A program made the translations under genes and the position numbers. A stretch of DNA of 64,000 bases, taken from contig RPFO01000027.1 in NCBI GenBank assembly GCA_009746045.1, positions 6,076,509-6,140,508 of the forward strand, read 5' to 3'. Positions 1 through 10,000 of the stretch are shown one piece after another. Every line of letters begins with the position of its first letter. Within the stretch, counting starts at the first letter, position 1. Below the pieces are notes generated by a model. That model did no database searches, was not told the DNA's origin, and saw nothing but the letters and a program-made list of their open reading frames with translations. The stretch comes from Mesostigma viride. Its lineage: Eukaryota > Streptophyta > Mesostigmatophyceae > Mesostigmatales > Mesostigmataceae.

Positions 1-690
1 ATGATTTTGCCAAGACTTGGTGTTTCGAGTAAAAAGCGTGACAAAAGTGAAAAACTGTTGAGGGGTAGACTTGACATCCAACTTCCAAGGGAAGGTTCGC
101 AAACAGGGGAAGGGCTGGGGGCTGTGCAGGATCGTATTTACCAATAGGACCGCTTTCCTCCACAGCCGCAAAAGGAGGGAAAAGGAAGGCTTGGCCTGGG
201 CCACCGACTCAGGCTGGTGGCCATACGTATACATACGGAACAGTATAATAAGCTTCCCTAAGGAAGGAGTAGACATAATGATCATAGTTTTTGGCATCTG
301 GAAGGGCACAGTGCTGAAATCGCTATCAACTTCTAGGTCAGGTACACGAGAAGGAACGTGGGCAGCCTCATAGGCTGTATCAGGGTAGGACCAAGACACT
401 TGAGGACGAATAGGCACAGCACTGGGGCGACCCAACGGACCCACAGGAGCTGAATTGCGACCCATGATGCAGGAAGGAACAGAAGAGGTACGTCTTCTGT
501 TCCTCCCTGCATCTGCTCCTTCCTTCCTACCTAGGGGGTTCAGGCTGAACAGGGGATGCAGCAGGAGCAGGAATCTGAGTAGAGGGGAAGGAAGGTTCCT
601 GACTAGCCCTAACACGCATCCGCTCAGGTCATATGTTAGAGGAGTCCCAGAGGCAGAGCGACGCACATTGAAGGAAGGAGTAGGAGGTGC
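1..690 (-). CDS. Open reading frame running off the left edge, unknown product
   Basis: On the minus strand there is no stop codon between an in-frame stop at 691-693 and the left edge, which gives about 230 open codons. An internal ATG lies at 465-463. The predicted peptide is rich in Pro, Ser, Leu and Arg and I recognise no domain. It lies downstream, on the same strand, of the reading frame at 1476-931, with an AT-rich ATT-repeat stretch between them (about 757-800). It could be the remains of one retroelement or gene together with that frame. An open frame of this length may also be chance, so the coding call is weak. Confidence 0.22.
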
Positions 691-930
691 TCAAGATACG
701 AGAGGGGTTACCTTGAGGAGTTAAATGGCGTACCGTCTCCAAGGAGTCACGTCTAGTGACAATAAATATTATTATTATTACTATTTAAAGATTATTATTA
801 GTAGAAATAGGGGACATACCCGGGCCACCCAGAGAAGCCATAAGAATTAAAAGTAAAAGTAACGGAAAAGAAAATGAAATAAAAGGACTCTTAACAAAAT
901 GACAACACAGGAAAATTTAAGGAAAATTGA

Positions 931-1476
931 TTACTCTTTATTAGTAACAGTAATGGACAAGGAACCAAAGTCCAAAGTGATTGGAGTATCAACAGATGAT
1001 GAGGATGGCACAATAGCCCGAGGAGGAGAAGGAGGAGTAACAAAAGTAATAGGTGATTCTACTGCAGGACGAACATGAGGATCGGGAGGACGAGTATGCA
1101 GCCCCAAATCAGATTGACTATAAACTAAGCAAATTTGCTGAGCCTTCTCAAAGGTCATAAACTTCTTATAACGACACACAGAATGGATAGGGCTTTTGAC
1201 AAATACTTTAGCATCAGCCCATGAAAGAAAAATAGAGGACCAACGATGAGTAATAACTACGTAATATTTAGCTAAGCGATTGTCACTCGTCGAATGAGAG
1301 GCCGCGTGATATGTATGGCCGACGTTCTGGCTCACATGTGGTGACTTACTTGAAAGGTCTTGTGAGGTTTCAAGCACAGTACTTAGTAGAAGCAGAAGAA
1401 GGGAAAGGCGACGAGGGATCTGAATCAAAACGGATGAAAACGGAAGGACGATGCACGTAGAAGTTTTCCAGCGCAC
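931..1476 (-). CDS. Small protein with RNase H1 N-terminal (hybrid-binding/viroplasmin-like) domain
   Basis: This 181-codon minus-strand frame has a recognisable block at residues about 69-115. It begins KYYVV, continues SIFLSWADAKVFVK and ends YKKFMTFEKA. This is the pattern of the small RNase H1 N-terminal domain, which binds RNA-DNA hybrids and also occurs in caulimovirus P6 proteins and in gag-like proteins of some retroelements. The Trp in SWADAK and the YKKF motif are the typical conserved positions. No RNase H catalytic domain follows, and the C-terminal third is Pro/Ser-rich and uncharacterised. The N-terminus holds a Leu run that could be a signal-like segment or intronic sequence. 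The domain call comes from pattern recognition only. Context suggests a mobile-element fragment. Confidence 0.4.
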   Translation of the reverse strand: MRWKTSTCIVLPFSSVLIQIPRRLSLLLLLLSTVLETSQDLSSKSPHVSQNVGHTYHAASHSTSDNRLAKYYVVITHRWSSIFLSWADAKVFVKSPIHSVCRYKKFMTFEKAQQICLVYSQSDLGLHTRPPDPHVRPAVESPITFVTPPSPPRAIVPSSSSVDTPITLDFGSLSITVTNKE

Positions 1477-2772
1477 GGTTTTATATCAATTGTCGACCAG
1501 GGGTAGGGTTCTGAACGTAGGGACGCAGCACATCCAACACACAACAGCAAGGCAAGAAAGAGACGCTTATCCTCCCACTACGCAGGCGGAACTTGCCGCT
1601 ACCAGAAATCCTAGCTAACGGATAACAGCAAACCTAAATTGCATACGCAGGAAAGAAACTTTCTATCTACGTGAGGATTTCCGCTGTGAGCGGGTCTAAT
1701 GTCTAGTCCTGAGGGTGTCCTGGAAAGCAGGCAGCACCTACTCTAGATACTAGCTCGCCGGCGACCCGATCATTACCTGGCAAGTAAATATCGTCTTTGT
1801 TATTCTGCTCACGGAAGGCTAGTAATGGGGCAAATGGGTTGTGCAAAGGATCGTCGTCGTGTCTTCTAGGTAGAATAGGTACCTATTAAAACCTAATTCT
1901 CCGGAACCAGTGGCACGCCGGGGTTCTCCTGACCCGCCTCCACCTTAAGCCACTGTACCTCTACCTTAAGCCACTGTGTTCCACGTCTAAATGTACCTAA
2001 ACTAGTAAGGCCTGGTGAGGAGCTATTCTGTTGTGCGAAAGACCGACGAGACGACTCGGATCTCAATGTGTTCGCATACGTGTATCCAAAATATGCCGTC
2101 AACCAAGTCAATTCAGATTATATACCGAAGGCAATAACCTGGTAAGCCATGACCCTAGCTAATATGTGTTACAATCCATAACACACCCCGAGTGAATTCA
2201 CGAGGAGTAGGACGATCAAGCATAAATGATCACCAACGTGCATGGATGCTCGGACCGACTACGGCATCCAAGAACCACGCCGGTCCACTAGTTCTACACG
2301 AAAGATTAAAGGACCACTTCTATAAGTACGCGGCGCGGCGCGACTGCGCCAGCCCACAGTACTGTACAACCGACACGTCACTGGACCGGGTAGCATCCGG
2401 TCAGAAAGTCCTAACTACACGTAGGCGCGTAATTAGGCAAAAACCAACGGACGTAAGGCCGAATTTACCTCATAACTAACGCAGTTTGTTAAGTGCCGTA
2501 ACAGCCAGTTCCGCTAGGGGTGCACGCACCGTGCTCAAGCACAGTGTACCACTTTTTCTGGTACCGCGAATTTTTCGGCGCCAAAGTATTTGCGCTGGGA
2601 CCATCCCCTTAAGCAGACTACATATTGTGTAGGTTGGGGATACTCATGCCAGTGCTGTGTAACTATGTTACTAGTATGTGGGCATGCTATGTACTGTTTA
2701 ACTTGCCCACTGGTCGGTTGCATGGGCTGATTTGCCTTTGATGACCGTGCGACTGTCTGCTGCACGATGCAG
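1477..2772. other. No recognisable gene; region upstream of first visible exon
   Basis: I see no convincing coding segment here. The next feature, an exon at 2773, requires an upstream exon ending one base into a codon. I could not identify that exon or a signal-peptide exon in this stretch, so the gene probably begins further left or its first exon is too short to see. Confidence 0.5.
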
Positions 2773-4042
2773 CCTGCAGCCAGAGCATCAACGCAGACAG
2801 CACCGTCGGCCCCTTCACCGACAGCTACGGTCCTGTTCCCGCCAATGTGAGCAACCCACCCTTTGCACCACTGAGGGCGCTCATATGCTATGTATTAAGC
2901 TCTTGGTACTCAGACTTGTAAACAGTACATTACTTTGCGCTCACCCACGTTCGCCATGTAAACATGTTTGTTGCAGCTATAATTGAGCAACTGCTGCTGC
3001 CAGTAATGCAGCCGGGTCAACGTACATACGTGTACTGTCAGCTAGTTTTGCACATAGCCACACACTCCAAGTCCTATAACTAAGCTGTTGCTACATTTTA
3101 TCCCACAAACCAAGGGGCCTGGGAGCTTAAGGGGGACGTTTCCCTCCTGTGCGGGACTGTATCGAAAGTGGTATATGAAAGCTTGCTTTTTAGTCGAATG
3201 GTTTGTCCATTAGCAGCATTGAGCTGAGAACGTCTGACTAGTCAACATAGCAGTTTCTGACACACCAAGATCCTAATTTATAGCTACTGTAGGAGAGCGT
3301 GCCTGGTTGCCCCATATGAAAGCGTTTATCAAGAACTAGGCATGGAGAATCAGCTTGCCTGATACGGTGTAAAATGTCGGTGCGCCTTCATGCCTCTTGC
3401 ATGATTCCTCCCTGCATGGCGCCTGCACCCTGCAGTGGTCAAGAACGTTTGCGGTGAGCCAGTTTGACCGAGCCTGTGGGACGCTGTATTCAGTTTCCAT
3501 CACATTCGTTGGCGGAGTCAGCGGCGTCGGTGGATACGAATCCTTGGAGCCCGTTCCCTTTGCTGTAATGCTAAACCTCATGGCTCAGATAACGCTTTGG
3601 AGATCCCATGCTGCTGGAGGTGTGGTCTTATTGGAGGTCAACCCTGTCAGATCGCAGGTCTCAAATGCGGGTGTCTACGACAATGTGCTGGACTTTGGGG
3701 GTACTTCTGGGGCGACGTTTTCTGGATTGAGTGTCGCAAGGTCGAACAGCACCACGTTGACCACCAACATCGGCGAGTTTATTTCTGCCACAGCCGGCAC
3801 GGTCGGCCAGGTTTTTTTTCCAACTACTGCCACAGCGACCTCTCAAGTGGCTGGCTCTGTTAACGTGATTCAATATTTCCAGACAAACGCCAGTGCCTCC
3901 CTGTCAGTCCGATACTTTACCACACCACCACCTCCACCACCTTCACCGCCTCCTTCGCCGTTGCCGCCGCCTCCTCGACCACCTCCTCCCCCGCCTCCCC
4001 CTTCGCCGCCGCCGCGTCTGTCACCGCCTCCTCAACCGGCCC
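2773..4042 (+). CDS. Anchor-E module 1 (exons 2773-2846 and 3436-4042)
   Basis: The short exon enters in phase 1, encodes CSQSINADSTVGPF and SYGPVPAN, and ends in phase 0 at a gtgag donor. After a 589-bp intron the long exon starts at TGG and reads WSRTFAVSQFDRACGTL, YESLEP, YDNVLDFGGTSGATF, TTLTTNIGEF, GTVGQVFFPTTATA and FQTNASASLSV. This follows the bacterial choice-of-anchor E pattern, with the FD.s.GtL start strand, DF.GtSG turn, GtV and sGsgNv..f.TnA.a...V.Y end. It continues with a Pro-rich linker of about 45 residues and ends at a gtgagt donor in phase 1. Intron sequence just before this exon resembles that before module 3, which points to recent duplication. Confidence 0.8.
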
Positions 4043-7000
4043 GTGAGTGACAGTGTACATGCCTGCGTATATGTAACTGCAATCGACCCTACCACTGGCG
4101 AGTAGAACATCCCAGTGATTTCCATGCACATATGATTTGTTGTCGGTGCCGACCGTGTTGACAATCATACTGGTACATATGTATCGTATTATGTAGCGGC
4201 ACTGTGCTTCTGGTCACTTGTGACCAACGGCATACTCACTTTTGTATTGCATGCGAGACACGGGCCGCACTGTATGAATTGCACATGTGAGATACACCAC
4301 AGTCTGGATTGCGTGTGATATATTACTGTACACCACGGGCGTCAATCCAAGTGGTACTAGTGCGCGTACTTGGTAAGTGTGCAACAAAAGCCGAAGCTCA
4401 CCTGCAGGGGACAAGGGATTTGTCAGAAACTCGAGGAGGAGGAGGAGGAGGAGGAGGAGGAGGAGGAGGAGGAGGAGGAGGAGGAGGAGGAGGAGGAGGA
4501 GGAGGAGGAGGAGGAGGAGGAGGAGGAGGAGGAGGAGGAGGAGGAGGAGGAGGAGGAGGAGGAGGAGGAGGAGGAGGAGAAGGAGGAGGAGGAGGAGGAG
4601 GAGGAGGAGGAGGAGGAGGAGGAGGAGGAGGAGGAGGAGGAGGAGGAGGAGGAGGAGGAGGAGGAGGAGGAGGAGGAGGAGGATATCGGCGAGCTGATGC
4701 GTTTGTGTGGCAGAGGTTAGCAATATCGAGTATCGATTTTTCATAAATGTCGGCTCAGTGGGGGATTTTTGCCTTAGCTCTTAGATGTGTGTTGTAGGCT
4801 AACATCGCGACTAGTGCACAATATCGCAAGCCATCTGCTTTGCGTAGGTGACTCTGACAGGGCAACTCTTTTGTGGCTCGCCGTCTTGCGGGATATCATG
4901 CGGAGTCGTAATTAGTAATAGTAGTACACTTTTAGGACGTTCCGTATCTACTGTATGAGCTGTAGAGTGCGGAATGCCACACTCATGTTTTAGAAAAAAA
5001 TTTCATGGTTCTACAGTAGCCACTGTCATGTCATGGCTGTGATCAGGTGACGCTAATCGTGGCCTACAGTGCATGTGCACAGAAATAGACTGTGTGCAAA
5101 TGTGCGCAATGTCATCCTCTATGCTAGCGCCCGTTCTTGGGCTATGGTTATTAAGCCAAGTTTTACTGTAACTTTTACTTTAGAGTTGTTCTCATTTGGA
5201 CCTTGAAGACATGCAATACATTTATTATAAATAGTGACGGAACCTTTTTTCCATTTGGCCCTTGGGCAATTAGGTCCGTCACTATTTATCCGGCAAAAGC
5301 CACTCACCGGTATCTATTCCGCCTTTAAAGTTCACGTGAACGTGGCGCGGAATTGATACCGGCGAGTGTTTTTCGCCCCGGATAAATAGTGACGGACCTA
5401 ATTGCCCAAGCGGCAAAAATGTTCCGTCACTATTTATAATAACTAATACGTGTCAATGACATAAAACACTATCCACACAGCACACTATAGTAACATCCTG
5501 CACTACATGCATAGCACACTGTATGTAAACTTACATTTGGTGTAATGGCTTGATCCGGCGTGGCAAAGTACTACTAAAATACTACAAAGCGACGCACATT
5601 ACAGGTGTCCAGGGGTGCATGGGCCATGGATGCTGGTAACAAGATTACTCTGACACTACCTCCGAGACTCCGATCGAGCACTGTGCCATGGAATTTCTGA
5701 TACCCAATGACGTACCGTGGGTGTAAGAAATTGGCGCGCCGGACTGCCGGCCATGAAGTGCCTACATGTATACGGCCGGCTGCATGGTCCGCCGCCTTTG
5801 AGCCCTGTTGCATGTAGTGAATTTCCTGATCGAGCGCCAGCTTATGAAGATGTTGTTGTTATTGCTGCTGCTTCATTTCTTCATCATGGTGGACCGTCTT
5901 ATGAAAACTGATGGTGTGTGCATGCAGCATGCACCCAAACCATGTCAAGTTCTTGGTACAACACGTACGGCCCCTTCATCGACGAACAATATGCTGTTCC
6001 TACCAATGTGAGTATGCTTGTGGTTCCGCTATTATGCCCACGCACCCATGGAATCCACCGGTCTTATTGCATGTCTGCCTGCACTATATGCTGTATGTAT
6101 AGGTGCTGAAGCTAAGGTCCATTGGAGTGCCTTTCCGGCAGACATAAAAGTTAATTACAATACAATGTGTGCAGGCTTTATAGTGAAGCCTAGCCATGTA
6201 CCCTCAAAATTATTGTACAAGTCACTGTCAAGCTAGGCCAGCTCACCATTCAGGGGCCCGGCACATGCCTCTTTAGTCCCATCTTGTCCCAAAACAACAG
6301 CGAGGGTGGGTGGGTGGGTGGGCGGGCGGGCGGGCGGGCGGGCGGCGGCGGGCGGGCGGGCGGGCGGGCGGGCGGGCGGGCGGGCGGGCGGGCGGGCGGG
6401 CGGGCGGGCGGGCGGGCGGGCGGGCGGCGGGCGGGCGGGCGGGCGGGCGGGCGGGCGGGCGCGGGCGGGCGGGCGGCGGGCGGGCGGGCGGGCGGGCGGC
6501 GGGCGGGCGGGCGGGCGGGCGGGCGGGCGGGCGGCGGGCGGGCGGGCGGGCGGGCGGGCGGGCGGGCGGGCGGGCGGCGGGCGGGCGGGCGGGCGGCGGG
6601 CGGGCGGGGGCGGGCGGGCGGCGGGCGGGCGGGCGGGCGGGCGGGCGGGGGCGGGCGGGCGGGCGGGCGCGGGCGGCGGGCGGGCGGGCGGCGGGCGGGC
6701 GGGCGGGCGGGGGCGGCGGGCGGCGCGGCGGCGGGCGGGCGGGCGGGCGGGCGGGCGGGCGGGCGGGCGGCGGGCGGGTGGGTGGGTGGGTGGGTGGGTG
6801 GGTGGGTGGGTGGGTGGGTGGGTGGGTGGGTGGGTGGGTGGGTGGGTGGGTTAGGGTGGGTGGGGGTGGGTGGGGTGGGTGGGTGGGTGGGTGGGTGGGC
6901 GGGCGGGCGGGCGGGCGGGCGGGCGGGTGGGTGGGTGGGTGGGTGGGTGGGTGGGTTAGGGTGGGGGGTGGGGGTGGGGTGGGTGGGTGGGTGGGTGGGT

Positions 7001-10000
7001 GGGTGGGTGGGGCGGGCGGGCGGGCGGGCGGGCGGGTGGGTGGGTGGGTGGGTGGGTGGGTGGGTGGGTGGGTGGGTGGGTGGGTGGGTGGGTGGGTGGG
7101 TGGGTGGGTGGGTGGGTGGGTGGGTGGGTGGGTGGGTGGGTGGGTGGGTGGGTGGGTGGGTGGGTGGGTGGGTGGGTGGGTGGGTGGGTGGGTGGGTTAG
7201 GGTGGGGGGGGGGTGGGGTGGGGTGGGTGGGTGGGTGGGTGGGTGGGTGGGTGGGTGGGTGGGTGGGTGGGGTGGGTGGGTGGGTGGGTGGGTGGGTGGG
7301 TGGGTGGGTGGGTGGGTGGGTGGGTGGGTGGGGGGTGGGTGGGTGGGTGGGTGGGTGGGTGGGTGGGTGGGTGGGTGGGTGGTGGGTGGGTGGGTGGGTG
7401 GGTGGGTGGGTGGGTGGGTGGGTGGGTGGGTGGGTGGGTGGGTGAGTGGGTGGGTGGGTAGGTGGGTGGGTGGGTGGGAGCTTCAGAAAGGCCTCCCTAC
7501 GTTCACCGCACCACTCACACAAGTACGTGTGCACATGCATGACAGATCACATGGCATCAAGGCGCCGCGCCCCCCTCAAAAGGGCGGCCACGGTTGACAG
7601 TAGGCACTAGTACCGGTCCCCTTCTACTCTAGTCCTATGTAACACAAGCACCTCACATGGTGTACATAGGTGACGTTCGGTAGAGCTACGCTACAGCTGA
7701 CGGCAGATCAGCCCCTTTTGAGCCCGCCGCAACATAACTATAAAATGAGCAGAAGCTCAGAAAATAGGTGCGGGAGCTCAGGTCCATTGGAGTCCCTTCC
7801 TACCATGGAGAAACAAGTTAATAACATTATGTGTGTGCGCGCTTGACAGTGAAATCATCCTAGCCACACCCTCAAAATCGTTGTACAAGTCATTGTCAAG
7901 TTAGGCCAGTTCACCATGCTGGGGCCCAGCACATGCCCGGGCCTTGGTCCAATCCTGTCCCACATCTCCATCTCTGGCCACCCTGGCTGTTTCCAGCCCT
8001 GGCGGTAGGAACGCAACCACTTGGAATGCTGGGCTTACGTTGGCTTGATGATGCGCCCCCCTTACGCCCCCATATGGCCGCTACGGCTTCCCGGCGGACA
8101 CATAGCGGAGCCACATTCGTTCGCCCGATTAGAGGGGTGCATCCCAGTGCTGCCACTTCATTTAGGGCTTACGCCACCTGGGTACGTCTCCAGCTCACCC
8201 AACTACCATCACCAGGCCTACATAGCGGCAAAGCTGCTTGGAATTTCCCCTGGAGCAGGGCCCCACTGTCACTAGCTCTAACCCCCGCTGTGATGATGAT
8301 GATGGCACCGGACCTCCCGGTGTCAAAGTGCCTCGGTACAATCCCCATGGTCTCACAAGCGCTGGACCCGCCCGCAACCGAGTCGAGCCTTAAATGGTAT
8401 ATTTGGTGAGCTATGCTCATTTTATCTATGACTAACCTGCTGTGCGGAGAATGCAACGTAGTATAGCACAAACAGAATTTTTTTTTTTCAGAAAACATAC
8501 TTTTTGTGCTGGCACCTGTACCCCAGCCACCCACGTAGGGGTTGGCTGGACAGGTGGTTGCTATAAAAGGTGGGCTTCCATTATAGGGAAGCAGGTTGTT
8601 TCTTTTGCCCAAGAACCTCATGTGACCACATCACAAAAACCAAAACGCAAGGCAACACATCAAGCAATATGACCCACCATGACCAGTGCAACAGTGACAG
8701 CCCCAGAACGCACTTTCAAAGCGAAAATCAAGCAAGCAGCCAAGGTGGGATGCACCCCAGAGGAGGCCGCCACTGCGGTTCAGAATATCCTTGGGGCGGG
8801 CTTCTGGCTAGAGCGAGTCCAGAAGCTCAACCAGGGGCGTGCCGAGAAGGTCATGGACGCATTGGAGGAGAGGGGCTTTGTCAGCGATTGGGGTGGGGAG
8901 GAGGCCCTAGCCGATGTGCTAGCAGCGGAGCTGGGGTCCGAGTCTATTGCAGAGCCGGATCCTCCAGCAACAAAACGCGCGGTGGGAACAGGGTGTGTTC
9001 CCTTTCCGTCAGGTGGGGGCCGGCGGAGGGGCGGGGCATGGTTGGGGTTGCGGTGGGGAGGAGGATGGCGGCCCAGGGGCATCCGACCAGGATATGGCAG
9101 ACCTAGACGGAAACACAGGTCGGCTGCTGGGGACCGAGACGGCCGGCTATGCAACCCCAGCTGGAGGGCTTCGAACCCGGCCGGGCAACGCCCTCACTGG
9201 CGGATATATTGGCGTCCTGATAGCGGCCATGTCGAAGCTGCTGGACTAGGCAAAGACTCCACCCGCCGCAAGCCCAGCAGCGGCGACGACTGCTGGCAGG
9301 CTGGCGCGCACAAAGGGAGTGGCACTGAGCGGGAATGCAGTGCCGGTCCTGCTGAGCAACATGCTGGAGGCGGTGCTGCCGGGGATGCTGAACTACGCGG
9401 AGAGCGTGGGGGAAAGTCCATCCGTGCATCGATAATGCTGACGATGCACGGTAATACAGCCAGCGGGAAGAGGCGCATGTTGATTCTGCAGATGGCTGGC
9501 ATCCTGGACACAATTGTCAAGGACTTTGGTTACTGGGCAACGCCACGCTCCGTGGTGCTTCTGGAGCTGGCAAAAGCAGAGCACCTGGCGAAGCTGATCA
9601 CGGCATGTCAGCTGGTGGATGTGGGGTCCACAATCGGGAAGGGCACCTCTGTCAACGATGCAGCCATTCCAGGAGGGTGGGGCAGTGCTGACGTCTCCGG
9701 CAGTCCGGGCCACGAGGAGCATGGGGAAGCTACAGCACAAGCTGAAGCAGAGCCCCGGCAAGAAGAAGGGGCAAGGCGGCCCCTCCAACAACAACAACCG
9801 CAGTAAGGGAGCGGTGCCTCCTTCCGCTGCGTCTTCCAGCGCCACTTCTAGCTCGTGACTGGTGGCTGCAGGTACGCTCAGGCCGTAGGCGCAATAGGAT
9901 GAGGCGGGCTTGTAATGCTCGCACTCTAGCCTGTCAAGCAGTAGGGCTTTAAACTGGATGGGGGGGGGGGAGGCGAGACCTGCCTGCTGAAGTGTCAGCC

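Noticed and set aside
4309-4746. Long poly-Gly, poly-Glu, poly-Arg and poly-Leu frames
   Set aside because: They are translations of the GGA microsatellite in several frames, inside an intron.
5222-5442. CRISPR-like repeats
   Set aside because: The repeated motif is part of two mirrored arms, not regularly spaced direct repeats with unique spacers.
6851-7202. Internal telomeric repeat (TTAGGG)
   Set aside because: Only three isolated TTAGGG strings occur, as interruptions of GGGT units. The volvocine telomere repeat known to me is TTTTAGGG. No telomeric array is present.
6284-7597. Frames of up to 437 codons rich in GGW, GGR and PTHPP repeats
   Set aside because: They are translations of the GGGC/GGGT array, with no other coding support.
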